From assembly GCF_030813695.1 (NCBI RefSeq), contig NZ_JAUSVA010000001.1, forward strand, positions 33,412 through 97,411: a DNA stretch of 64,000 nucleotides, given 5' to 3'. Every line of letters starts with the position of its first letter. Position 1 is the first letter of the stretch. Below are positions 27,122-35,059 of the stretch, piece by piece. The translations under genes and the position numbers were made by a program. This DNA comes from Kitasatospora herbaricolor (GTDB lineage: Bacteria; Actinomycetota; Actinomycetes; Streptomycetales; Streptomycetaceae). Below the pieces are notes generated by a model, which made no database searches, had not been told where the DNA came from, and saw only the letters and a program-made list of their open reading frames with translations.

Positions 27122-27804
27122 CGACCAGGCGCCGCAGCCGGTTCCGCAGACCCCGTGGCGCCGTCGAGCACGTCGCCGCCGGCATCGTCGCGCTCGCGGG
27201 CGCGGTGCTGGTGCTGCGCATGGTCCTGGCCGTGGGGCGGGTTCTGCTCGGAGGCTGGCCGCTCCTTGTGGTGGCGGCGGGGTGCGCGCTGGCCGTCGCT
27301 GTGGTGCTCCGCCTACGCCGGGCTGCGGCGCAGCGCCTGCGCGGCGAGCGGCTGGCGAGGCTTCGGCTGACCCTGGCCGAGGTCGACGCCCTGTCGGACC
27401 GGCAGTTCGAGTTCGCGCTGCGCGACCTGCTGATCCGCGACGGCTGGTCGGCCCGCCAGGTCGGCCAGCAGGGCGACCAGGCCGCCGACGTCATCGGCCG
27501 CCACCCGCGGCGCGGACGGATTGTCCTGCAGGCCAAGCACACCAAGGTCGGCGGCAAGGTCGGCTCCCAGGTGATGTACCAGGTGAAGGGGACAGCCGGC
27601 CCTGCCCACCGCGCCGACATCGCCGTCGTCGTCACCAACGGCACCTTCACCCGCGATGCCAAGGCCTGGGGCGACAAGCACCAGATCCACTGGGTCGACC
27701 GCGACCGGCTGCGCGCCTGGGCCGAACAGGGTGTCGCCCTGAACGATCTTCTGGGCCTGCGGGACGGGGCGCGGAGGCGGGCCTTCGGACGGCCGGCGCC
27801 GTGA
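27118..27804 (+). CDS. Membrane-anchored Mrr-like restriction endonuclease
   Basis: 228 residues from GTG 27118, overlapping the previous stop. Two hydrophobic segments at about 17-35 and 42-60, a basic helix, then an Mrr-like nuclease fold: LSDRQFEFALRDLLIRDGW (helix with conserved Glu), GDQAADVIG (catalytic Asp), IVLQAKH (Q-x-K catalytic motif) and VVVTNGTFTRDAKAW. Mrr_cat proteins cleave modified or foreign DNA. Fusion to membrane helices is known in actinobacterial Mrr-like proteins and suggests action on incoming DNA at the membrane. No methylase nearby, so this is not a classical restriction-modification pair. Confidence 0.8.
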   Translation: MTTRRRSRFRRPRGAVEHVAAGIVALAGAVLVLRMVLAVGRVLLGGWPLLVVAAGCALAVAVVLRLRRAAAQRLRGERLARLRLTLAEVDALSDRQFEFALRDLLIRDGWSARQVGQQGDQAADVIGRHPRRGRIVLQAKHTKVGGKVGSQVMYQVKGTAGPAHRADIAVVVTNGTFTRDAKAWGDKHQIHWVDRDRLRAWAEQGVALNDLLGLRDGARRRAFGRPAP

Positions 27805-28358
27805 GCGGGAATCCTGCCGGCACCGGGAGTCGTGCGGCGGAGCAGGAGGGCCCGCGAGCAGCGACGGGTTGGGCGGCTCACCGTGCGGACGACCAGCACG
27901 ATGGGCGGCCGGATCCCGAAGGGACCGGCGGCTTCGGCCTGGCCGCCGGCGGAGGCGGGGAGGTCGAAGCCGGTGGGGTGGTGTCGTCCCGGTGCGAATT
28001 CCGGCACCTGGGCACTCAGCAGCGGGTCGGCCCCCGCGCCGTGGTGCGTTCCGCCGGGCACCGGAGGGGTGCGTGTGGCGGGGGGTGGCGTTTGGTGGCG
28101 CTTCGCCAGAGCGAGGCACGGGGCCTTCGCCGCTACTGGACTGGATCTTGGGGCGCTGACGTGCGGGTTTCTGTCGCGGAATCAGCACTTCCGGTTTTCT
28201 GGCTTTCATATGGAGACCGGGAAAGATGCCGCTGCGTAACAGAAAAGGCACAGGGAGTCCGCGTGGGCGGCTAAGGTCCCGGTTGAGAGGCCCTGCTACG
28301 GCAGCTACCAACTGAGCGCAGGGCCCCTCATCACCGGATACTCGACCAAGGAGAACGC
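27805..28358. other. Intergenic region, no supported gene
   Basis: Frames on both strands are Arg/Pro/Ala-rich with no recognisable domain or good ribosome site. An inverted repeat GGCCCTGC (28288-28295) / GCAGGGCC (28317-28324) lies in the probable leader of the next gene, which starts 34 bases later after AAGGAG. Confidence 0.4.
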
Positions 28359-28640
28359 ATGTCCCTGAATCGCAGTGCGGCCCGACGGCCAAACGTGCTG
28401 CTCAACCGCCGTCCCGACCGTAACACGGCATACATGCCGCAGTGGGGGAGCGCGGAAACCTCCAACGGCGTTGACTACGCGGTAAATCTGACGCTGGGTG
28501 CCTTCGTCGCCGTGCCCGTGGCCGGTGTCATCCTGATCTGGGGCCTGGAGCCGACGGCCGCAGCGGCAGGTCTGGTGCTGGCGTTGACGGGCATCGCCGA
28601 CCGCTCCTACCTGGCGATCCGCCGGGCCCGCGCGAGCTGA
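28359..28640 (+). CDS. Small membrane protein (93 aa)
   Basis: ATG 28359 has AAGGAGAA upstream. After a basic N-terminus (RSAARRPNVLLNRRPDRN), two hydrophobic segments follow at about 40-65 and 70-83. No family recognised. Monocistronic: a strong hairpin follows its stop. Confidence 0.6.
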   Translation: MSLNRSAARRPNVLLNRRPDRNTAYMPQWGSAETSNGVDYAVNLTLGAFVAVPVAGVILIWGLEPTAAAAGLVLALTGIADRSYLAIRRARAS

Positions 28641-28647
28641 CACCGGC

Positions 28648-28689
28648 GCCCGCGGGGCGCCGCGCCGTCTTGGCCGGCGCCCCGCGGGC
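28648..28689 (+). terminator. Strong hairpin terminator
   Basis: Fifteen-base perfect arms GCCCGCGGGGCGCCG (28648-28662) and CGGCGCCCCGCGGGC (28675-28689), loop of 12, eight bases after the preceding stop. Confidence 0.8.
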
Positions 28690-28814
28690 CCGCCCGCCGG
28701 TGATCGAAGTCCCCGGCGCAGCATTCCGACCGCTGACACAGCGGTGACAACCCCACACCACCCGTCAGTGTCCGTGCCTCGTGCAGAGGTACGAGACAGG
28801 CAAGGACGACCCCC

Positions 28815-30059
28815 GTGACCACTGAACCGGCCCCCAACGAGTCCCTGTGCCGCAGCTGCGGAACGCCGTTCCCGCGCGGCACCATCGGGCGCCCGGCCGT
28901 CTTCTGCTCCCCCGACTGCCGCATCTCCGCGAGCCGCGCGGCCGGCGCCCCCGTCAGCCCCCACCCCCGCGAGGTGCGCCGGGCCGTCACCGACGGCCAA
29001 CAGGTCGCCGCGGTGGGCCAGGACATGATCGCGCGCCTGCACGCGCTCATCGACCTCGCCTGCCTGCCCGAGCCGTCCTCTAACACCGTGGCCCTGCAGG
29101 CCTACCGCGACCTTGGCAGCGTCTACGAGGCCCTCGGCGCCGCGGTCGTGGAACAGTCCCGCGAGCGCGCGGCGAGCTGGGCCCAGGTCGGTACCGCGCT
29201 GTTCGTCAGCGAGGACACCGCCCGCAAGCGCTGGCCCGCCCAGAACGTCGACAAGATCTTCGCTGCCTGGCGCATCAGTGTGCCCCGCCGTCCCGCCGCA
29301 CCCCCTATCTCGGCCAGGGCCCTGCGGCGCGCACCCCGGCCTCGGGCTGCCGAGCCCCGCCGGGCCCCGGCCCAGCCGGGCGATGCGCAGCGCGGCGGGT
29401 CCGCTGGCCCCGGCCAGGACAGTGCAGGCGCTCACCCTCAGGAGCAGGCCCAGGTCCCGCCCCCGACGAATCCCGGCGAAGCCGCCCGGCTGCTGACGAC
29501 CGCGCTCTCACAACTGCAGCGCGCCGGCGGCAAGACCCTGCGTGTCCTAGCCCGCGACGCCGGCATCTCGCCGTCCTACGTCACCCGCCTCCTCGCCGGG
29601 GAGCGTATCCCCTCCTGGCAGGTCGTCCGCAGCCTGGCTGCCGCCTGCGACGCGGACGCCTCCTCCCTTCGCGGTCTGTGGGAGGCCGCCCGCGGCACCC
29701 CGCTCCAGCCCCGCGCCGACGCCCGCGCGCAAGACGCGGCAGCGACCCTGCACGACATCGTCTCCGACCTCCACCTCGCCGCTGCCCGGCCGGCGCCGTC
29801 GGTGATCTGCAAGATGGCCAAGGGGCGCCTGCGCACCCGCGACGTCACAGCCCTGCTGGAGAGCGGCCGGGTGCCCGACTGGAGCGTCGTCGACCAGGTC
29901 GTCACCGTCCTGCACGGACAGTCCGCAGAACTGCAGCCGCTGTGGAACCAGGCCCAGTGCCAGGCCGCGGCCACCCTCCAACCGGCTCCTACCGAGCACG
30001 CCACCGCCGCCCGCCCAGGCAGCACCGTCTGCTCGCCGCCCGCAGGCTCCTTCGGCTGA
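28815..30059 (+). CDS. Zinc-finger and XRE-type HTH regulator (414 aa)
   Basis: GTG 28815. Three parts: an N-terminal zinc site CRSCGTPFPRGTIGRPAVFC followed by SPDC; a middle helical part with a possible HTH (WAQVGTALFVSEDTARKRWP, about 117-137); and after a long Pro/Ala linker an XRE HTH (LRVLARDAGISPSYVTRLLA, about 238-257). A second HTH-like repeat lies near 335-365 (VICKMAKGRLRTRDVTALLE). Likely a DNA-binding regulator. The sigma-like gene starts 64 bases downstream on the same strand and is a probable partner or target. Middle-part homologues are common in Streptomyces genomes. Confidence 0.7.
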   Translation: MTTEPAPNESLCRSCGTPFPRGTIGRPAVFCSPDCRISASRAAGAPVSPHPREVRRAVTDGQQVAAVGQDMIARLHALIDLACLPEPSSNTVALQAYRDLGSVYEALGAAVVEQSRERAASWAQVGTALFVSEDTARKRWPAQNVDKIFAAWRISVPRRPAAPPISARALRRAPRPRAAEPRRAPAQPGDAQRGGSAGPGQDSAGAHPQEQAQVPPPTNPGEAARLLTTALSQLQRAGGKTLRVLARDAGISPSYVTRLLAGERIPSWQVVRSLAAACDADASSLRGLWEAARGTPLQPRADARAQDAAATLHDIVSDLHLAAARPAPSVICKMAKGRLRTRDVTALLESGRVPDWSVVDQVVTVLHGQSAELQPLWNQAQCQAAATLQPAPTEHATAARPGSTVCSPPAGSFG

Positions 30060-30123
30060 CCACCAGGCACCCCACCCGGCGACTCGCCCGCACCCGCCCA
30101 AACACCAGGAAGGGAGAACCATC

Positions 30124-30594
30124 ATGAACGCCGCCCGGTACGCCGACCCCGCCGCCTCCCGAGCCCCCGCGACGATCAGCCTTCCCATGGAATTCCTCGC
30201 ATTCTGCGAACTCCACCGACCCCGCTACCTCTCCTACGTCCTCCTGCACACCGGCGACGAGCACCAAGCCGACCACGTCGTCCAGAAGGCGCTCGGCGAT
30301 CTCGTCATCCACTGGGGACAAGCCCTGGCCAGCTCCAACGTCGCCGGCTACGCCTGGCCCCTCCTCAAGCACCACCTCGCCTGTCACACCGCCACCACCC
30401 CCGTCCGGCCGCTGCTGCGGACCGTCCCCGCGGACGTCAGCGACGAGATGCTGCTGCGGGAGGGACTCCAACTGGACGAGGAGCAGATCGCCGAGACCAC
30501 CGGGCGGCTGCGCGTCCTGCCCGCCCGTCGCCCTCAGCAACGCTCGGCTTCGGCTATCGCCGCTTCCAGGGCGGCTAGATGTCCTGACCCGTGA
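30124..30594 (+). pseudogene. Sigma-like protein lacking region 4, 3' end hit by IS481
   Basis: ATG 30124 after AGGGAGAA. Residues 20-105 resemble ECF sigma region 2 (FLAFCELHRPRYLSYVLLHT, then DEHQADHVVQKALGDLVIHW). The protein then reaches LRVLPARR, where region 4 normally begins, but continues as PQQRSASAIAASRAA and runs into the IS element, stopping at 30592-30594. If the IS and one CTAG copy are removed, the frame ends almost at once (GCG GCT AGA CGG TAA), so the IS removed almost nothing: region 4 was already missing. Either an earlier truncation or a region-2-only protein. Confidence 0.6.
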
Positions 30595-31528
30595 GGTTGG
30601 GGACGCGGCTGGCGGGTGGTTTGCCTGCGAGTGCGGTGTGTCCGCGGTGGTGATTGTAGGTGTGGAGCCAGGCGGGGTAGGCGTCGCGTCGTTCCTGTTC
30701 GGTGCGGTAGGGCTGTGCGTAGGCCCATTCGTCGAGCAGGGTGCGGTTGAAGCGTTCGACCTTGCCGTTGGTCTGGGGCCGGTAGGGCCGGGTTCGCTTG
30801 TGGGCGATCCCGGCCGAGACCAGGAGTTCGCGCCAGAGGTGGGACTTGTAGCAGGAACCGTTGTCGGTCATCACGCGCTGGACGGTGATCCCGGCCTGGG
30901 CGAAGAAGTCCTGGGCGCGGGTCCAGAAGGCGGTGGCGGTCTCCTTGCGCTCATCGGGCAGGATCTCGCTGTAGGCCAGGCGGGAATGGTCGTCGACGGC
31001 GTTGTGCAGGTAGCTGTAGCCAGCGCCGGAGCTGTTCTTCTTCCCGGCGGGGCGGCCCAGCACCCGGTGGCCGCCGCCGTCGGGGATGTTGCCGAGCTTC
31101 TTGATGTCGACGTGGACCAACTCACCTGGAGTGCAACGCTCGTAGCGGCGCACAGGCCGGCCGGTGGCGCGATCGAGGTGGGCCAGGTGGGCGAGCCGGT
31201 AGCGGGTCAGGACGCGGTGCACGGTGGCCGGGTTGAGGTGCAGGAGGTAGGCGATGCGGGCCGGTCCCCAGCGTCGCAGGACGCGGATCTTGATGATCCG
31301 CCGCTCGGTGCGGGTCGGGGTCCGGTGCGGGCTGTGGTGCGGGCGGCTGGAGCGGTCGCTCATGCCGGCCTCGCCGTGGGCGCGGTAGCGGTCGGCCCAG
31401 CGTTTGGCCGTGGTCGGCGAGACCTGGAAGCGCTCGGCGGCCCGCCGAAGCGGCCATCCGTCCTCGACCACGCAGCGGGCCAGGCGCAGGCGTCCGGTCT
31501 CGGTCAGCGGTGCGTTACGGTGTGGCAT
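30575..31528 (-). CDS. IS481-family DDE transposase
   Basis: 317 residues from ATG 31528. N-terminal HTH (LRRAAERFQVSPTTAKRWAD, about 27-46), second HTH region near 75-110, then the rve integrase core with catalytic Asp141 (LVHVDIKKLG), Asp222 (VMTDNGS) and Glu258 (KVERFNRTL); the D222-E258 spacing of 35 residues is canonical. The stop codon TAG is supplied by the CTAG target duplication, so translation end depends on the insertion site. Catalyses cut-and-paste or copy movement of the element. Confidence 0.92.
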   Translation of the reverse strand: MPHRNAPLTETGRLRLARCVVEDGWPLRRAAERFQVSPTTAKRWADRYRAHGEAGMSDRSSRPHHSPHRTPTRTERRIIKIRVLRRWGPARIAYLLHLNPATVHRVLTRYRLAHLAHLDRATGRPVRRYERCTPGELVHVDIKKLGNIPDGGGHRVLGRPAGKKNSSGAGYSYLHNAVDDHSRLAYSEILPDERKETATAFWTRAQDFFAQAGITVQRVMTDNGSCYKSHLWRELLVSAGIAHKRTRPYRPQTNGKVERFNRTLLDEWAYAQPYRTEQERRDAYPAWLHTYNHHRGHTALAGKPPASRVPNLTGQDI

Positions 31529-31644
31529 GAGGGCCTTTCTGGCGCTGGTGCAGATGTCGCAATCCACACCGAGCCAGAAGGCCCTCACTCATTTCAAGAT
31601 CACCACGCCGTGAGTCGTGTCACCAACCTCCGTGGTCAGTACAG
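30579..31644. mobile_element. Intact IS481-family insertion sequence (1066 bp) with CTAG target duplication
   Basis: Imperfect terminal inverted repeats: left end ATGTCCTGACCCGTGAGGTT, right end (read inward) CTGTACTGACCACGGAGGTT. CTAG is present immediately outside both ends (30575-30578 and 31645-31648), a 4-base target duplication. One intact transposase gene on the minus strand fills the element. The intact frame and TSD indicate fairly recent insertion. Confidence 0.85.
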
Positions 31645-31766
31645 CTAGACGGTAAATGACCATGGGCGACGGCGACAGGCCGGTCAGATAGGCCGGCTGC
31701 GGATCGAGGCCCTCCCGCCTTCGCGACGGCGGTCCAGCGCTGCCTTGCTCACACCGGGGCGGTCGG

Positions 31767-32048
31767 TCAGCGTCGGTGTTCCGGACGGGGGTCGACCTGG
31801 TCGACGGCGTCGTGGAGGCGGGCGAGGACGGCGGCGGTGGCTTCGCGGGTGACGGGGTCGCTCTCGTGGTCGAGTTTCTCGGCGAGGAGTTCGGCGGCGG
31901 CCGCGATGACGGCGGCGGGCAGGGTGACCTCGCGCAGGGCCAGCATCTGGGCGGCGGCGCGCTGGCCGGGGCTGGAGTCGTCGGGGCGCTGGGGGATGAG
32001 GGCGGTCAGGCCGCGCTGGCCGGGCCGGGAGGCGCTGCTGCTGGTCAC
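31767..32048 (-). CDS. Hypothetical protein, left duplicate copy (93 aa)
   Basis: GTG 32048 is chosen because GGGAGAA precedes it at a normal distance in both copies; an ATG at 32099 that overlaps the upstream stop would add 17 residues but lacks a ribosome site. The protein is small and helical (AAAQMLALREVTLPAAVIAA, then AELLAEKLDHESDPVTREAT). Paralogue at 44881-45162 differs at only a handful of positions. Not recognised. It follows the 173-aa gene on the same strand in both copies. Confidence 0.6.
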   Translation of the reverse strand: MTSSSASRPGQRGLTALIPQRPDDSSPGQRAAAQMLALREVTLPAAVIAAAAELLAEKLDHESDPVTREATAAVLARLHDAVDQVDPRPEHRR

Positions 32049-32088
32049 CGGGTGATTCTCCCGCGATGCGCGTGGCGGCCCGACCAGG

Positions 32089-32610
32089 TCATTCGCCATC
32101 AGCGCACCCGGCGGCCGGGCCGGCCTGGTCGAGGGCGAATTCCATGACCGTGAGCAGGGCGGGCAGGTCCCGCTCCCAGGCGATGGTGGTCATGGCGAGT
32201 GCGGTGCGGGCGCAGCCGGTCAGGAGCAGCACGGTGGCCAGCTCCGGGTCGCTCAGGGGCTCATGGTGGTTGGTGAGTGGTGCGAGGAGGCAGCCTGCGG
32301 GGCTGAAGTACAGGTCAAGGCGCCTGCCCAGCCGGTCCGTCTCGTCCTGGCCGGCGGGCTGGTCCGTGAGGGCGTACTGCCCCAGGATCTCGCCGACGGC
32401 GTGCGCCATGTCGGTGAGGACCGCGCCCGTCTCCGTCCAGGGCTGCCGCCCGCCCAGGGTCCGCAGCCACTCCTCGGCCAGCTCCCCGCAGGCAGCCGCC
32501 CGGCGCATCGCCAGCTGCAGCTCCTGGTCCTGAGAGCGGTCCGCGAGGGCGGTCGCGGTGCGGGCCGGCGGGAGGGTGCCGCGGTCGGTGCGAGGAGCCT
32601 CGTTCGTCAT
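32089..32610 (-). CDS. Hypothetical protein, left duplicate copy (173 aa)
   Basis: ATG 32610. Soluble, mostly helical; recognisable segments are RTATALADRSQDQELQLAMR, ELAEEWLRTLGGRQPW and ATVLLLTGCARTALAMTTIA. Its paralogue at 45203-45724 is about 90 percent identical by eye. In the right copy the gene lies directly downstream of ku; here it lies downstream of a ku remnant. Function unknown; the ku linkage hints at a DNA-repair-associated or merely co-mobilised gene. Confidence 0.65.
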   Translation of the reverse strand: MTNEAPRTDRGTLPPARTATALADRSQDQELQLAMRRAAACGELAEEWLRTLGGRQPWTETGAVLTDMAHAVGEILGQYALTDQPAGQDETDRLGRRLDLYFSPAGCLLAPLTNHHEPLSDPELATVLLLTGCARTALAMTTIAWERDLPALLTVMEFALDQAGPAAGCADGE

Positions 32611-32721
32611 GCCTTCTCAACCCGCCCGCCCCCGTGACGGTCACGGCCGGGCGGCGGCGAGTACGGCGTCGCAGCGCTGGCCGGGCCCGGGCGGGCAATG
32701 TCGCCCGGGCCCGGCCGGCGG

Positions 32722-32868
32722 TTATGAAACGGTGCGCAGGTGCTGGCCGTGGCTGGTCTTCTCCAGGGCGTGCTGGAGTTGGTCGCGGGTCATGGTGGAG
32801 CGGTGGGGGAGATCGGCCTCGGTGGCCCGCTGTACAGCTCGGCCTTGGTCAGCCCGGACAGGTCCTCC
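32722..32868 (-). pseudogene. ku: ku 3'-terminal fragment
   Basis: The sequence aligns with the last ~49 codons of the intact ku at 45815, including the SGLTKAELY segment and the GCGGGTCATGGTGGAGC stretch on the + strand, with a different stop (TAA). One base is missing relative to the intact gene, so the frame is broken. Similarity ends near 32868, where IS256-type transposase sequence begins: an IS-mediated deletion or recombination junction. Confidence 0.75.
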
Positions 32869-32870
32869 CG

Positions 32871-33312
32871 TCCCTGCGGCTCACCTCGGGCAAGGACCAC
32901 CCCGCAATGGTGCCGGCCCTGAGGGCGATCTACACCGCGCCCACCGAGCAGGCCGCCGAACTGGCCCTGGCCGAGTTCGCGGACTCCGAGCTCGGGGCCC
33001 GCTACCCGGCCGTGGTCCGCACCTGGCGGGCGGCCTGGAGCGAATTCACGCCCTACCTGGCGTTCCCACCCGCCATAAGGAAGGTCGTCTACTCCACGAA
33101 CATGCTGGAGTCGATCAACTCCCGGCTTCGGAAGGCGACCCGCAACCGCGGCCATTTCCCGTCGGAGCAGGCTGCCCTGAAGGTGCTTTACCTCGCCCGT
33201 CAGGGAACAGATCAACCCCAGAGCACGCGACGCGAACCACGTCGCCGCACACTGGAAAGAAGCGCTGAACCAGTTCTCACTGTTCTTCGAGGACCGGCTC
33301 AGCATCCGATGA
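32871..33312 (+). pseudogene. IS256 (Mutator)-family transposase, C-terminal remnant with frameshift
   Basis: Residues SGKDHPAMVPALRAIYTAPT, AWSEFTPYLAFPPAIRKVVY and STNMLESINSRLRKATRNRG are the C-terminal third of an IS256-type transposase, including the conserved Glu region. Near 33200 the frame shifts: the family tail (REQINPRARDANHVAAHWKE, then ALNQFSLFFEDRL) continues in another frame to TGA 33310-33312. The N-terminal two-thirds are missing. Non-functional. Confidence 0.85.
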
Positions 33313-33338
33313 CACCAACCGACTTACACAAAGTCACT

Positions 33339-33585
33339 GGCTCTGTCGCACATTCGGTAACGGAGTGTCATGTAGGTGGCGGCGGAACCAGCTGCCGGGA
33401 GCCTGCAGGTCAGCAGGCTTGCGGGGCGGTGTCTGCGGGGCGTTCCACGGCAGCAGACGCGGGGCCGCCCGACCTGGGTGGCCGTGCGCCATCGGGCGAT
33501 CCGTCACACCAAACCCTCCGACCTGAGGCTGTCACCCACCGTGAAATCGGCCACGCTCTGCTACCACCGGATGTGCGACAGAGTC
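33339..33585. mobile_element. 247-bp MITE-like element with IS6-type ends and 8-bp target duplication
   Basis: Left end GGCTCTGTCGCACATTCGGT and right end (read inward) GACTCTGTCGCACATCCGGT match at 18 of 20 positions. AAGTCACT flanks both sides exactly (33331-33338 and 33586-33593). The GGCTCTGT end and 8-base duplication resemble IS6-family elements. No transposase is encoded, so it is a deleted, non-autonomous copy. It sits within the 3' flank of the IS256 remnant (nested insertion). Confidence 0.75.
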
Positions 33586-33827
33586 AAGTCACTGACAGGC
33601 CCCGAGAGCGCACCGTAAGACCACCGGGGTCGCTGAGTCGGCTGGCCATCGTGCTCCGACGGAGAGGCCGGACAGGCCCCATCATGGCTGGCTCGGCTGT
33701 CTCCCTCACGTCGGCGGCGGACAGAGTCAAGCTAGGTGTGCGCCCTGGCTTAGGTGGGCTGTTTCTGGCACGCGTGGATGTGGGGAAACGACCGGCGGTT
33801 AGTGACCGCCCGACGGTACAGTCGGCC

Positions 33828-34940
33828 ATGCCTTTGACTGATGGTGGACGCCCCCTGATAGCTGTTGTCGGCAGCGCGGCGGATGATCGCGTGTACGAGC
33901 CGCCGCTGAAGGACCTTGCCCACGTGCGTGAGGCGTGCCAGCAACTGGGTCGGGAACTGGCGCGGGCCGGCTATGACCTCGCAGTGTTTTCGAGCAAGCC
34001 GAAGTATGTCGAGCAGCACGTGGTCACCGGCTACGCCGAGGCCTTCGCCTCCGGGACGGGTGGCCGGGTCATCGGCTTCGCTCCGCGAAACAGGCGCTTG
34101 GAGTTCGTGCTGCCGCCTGAGTCCACCCTTCCCGTTGAGGTCGTCCGTGACACGAGCGGCGAGTGGGAGGTCAGCTACTACCGCACGCTGATGAACTCGG
34201 ATGGCGTCCTCTTGGTCGGTGGAGGGCAGTCGACCCGCGTCGCCGGCATCGTTGCGATGGCGCAGCGGGTGCCGGTGTTGCCAGTGGCGGCCTTCGGGGG
34301 AGGTGCTGGTGAGGTGTGGGTGAATTTGGACAAGGTTCGCAACGATGCCGTGGATGAGGACATTGCGGTGTTGGGAGAGGACTGGTCGGGTTCGTCAGCC
34401 GAGCGCCTGGTGGCGTGCTTGAGTAGGCAGGTGAGGCGTCGGCAGGAGCGGGCGGTGGAGGAGGAGCGGTCGGCTCGGTCGGGGCGGTGGAGTTCTGGTG
34501 TGGGTATGGCCGTGTCAGGGGTTTTCTTGCTGGCTTCGCTTGGTTTGTTGGTGACGGCTGGTGGTCCGAGGCCTGCGGGGATGCGGTCTCTTGCGGTGTT
34601 GGTGGGGGCGCCGTTGTGTGCGGCGGGTGCGGGTGCGGTGATCCGTAACTCGTTTGAGTCTGATGCGGCGTGGGTGCGGGCACTGGTTCGGGGTCTTGGG
34701 GCTGGGTTGGTGTCGGTGTTGTTGTACTTCGCGTCGCAGTTGCTGGCTGTTCCGGGGCTGTTTGACGCGATTGATGTGCGGCGGTTGTTGTTCTTTGCAG
34801 TGCCGCTGGGGTTCAGCGCGGGGTTCACGTTTGACCTGGTCTATGAGCGTTTGCGGGCGGGGGCGGTGCCTGAGCCCCTGCCGGCGTCGGCTGGCGCTGG
34901 TCTCGGGGCTTCTCCTGGTGGAGGTAGTGCTGCCCGATGA
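33828..34940 (+). CDS. SLOG/TIR-like nucleotide-sensor domain fused to four membrane helices
   Basis: 370 residues from ATG 33828. No ribosome site, but TACAGT at 33817-33822 could be a -10 element for a leaderless mRNA. Residues about 9-200 form a Rossmann-type domain with RPLIAVVGSA, DLAVFSSKPKY, GRVIGFAPRN, LMNSDGVLLVGGGQSTRVAG and RVPVLPVAAFGGGAGE, matching the SLOG superfamily (STALD/TIR-like subgroup) seen in nucleotide-activated immunity. Four hydrophobic segments follow at about 225-245, 256-275, 290-310 and 320-340. Such SLOG-TM proteins are predicted to sense a nucleotide and disrupt the membrane. GC is lower in the second half, with many T-ending codons. Role inferred. Confidence 0.7.
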   Translation: MPLTDGGRPLIAVVGSAADDRVYEPPLKDLAHVREACQQLGRELARAGYDLAVFSSKPKYVEQHVVTGYAEAFASGTGGRVIGFAPRNRRLEFVLPPESTLPVEVVRDTSGEWEVSYYRTLMNSDGVLLVGGGQSTRVAGIVAMAQRVPVLPVAAFGGGAGEVWVNLDKVRNDAVDEDIAVLGEDWSGSSAERLVACLSRQVRRRQERAVEEERSARSGRWSSGVGMAVSGVFLLASLGLLVTAGGPRPAGMRSLAVLVGAPLCAAGAGAVIRNSFESDAAWVRALVRGLGAGLVSVLLYFASQLLAVPGLFDAIDVRRLLFFAVPLGFSAGFTFDLVYERLRAGAVPEPLPASAGAGLGASPGGGSAAR

Positions 34941-35059
34941 CGGCGGGGCGGGGTGAGAGAGGGCTTGCGGTGTTGTTCGCCTCCTCGTGGCCTTGCTAGT
35001 TGTGGGGGTGGGTAGCGTGACTTTGACAGCCTTTGATGCCGGTCTCGTGAAAGGTGGTG

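Noticed and set aside
26175..28061. 628-codon minus-strand frame across the Mrr-like locus
   Set aside because: Arg/Pro/Ser-rich, spans several clear plus-strand genes and gaps, no motifs.
32634..33827. Continuous frame joining the IS256 remnant to the SLOG-TM protein
   Set aside because: Runs through the IS remnant, the MITE and non-coding sequence; the SLOG protein starts naturally at ATG 33828.
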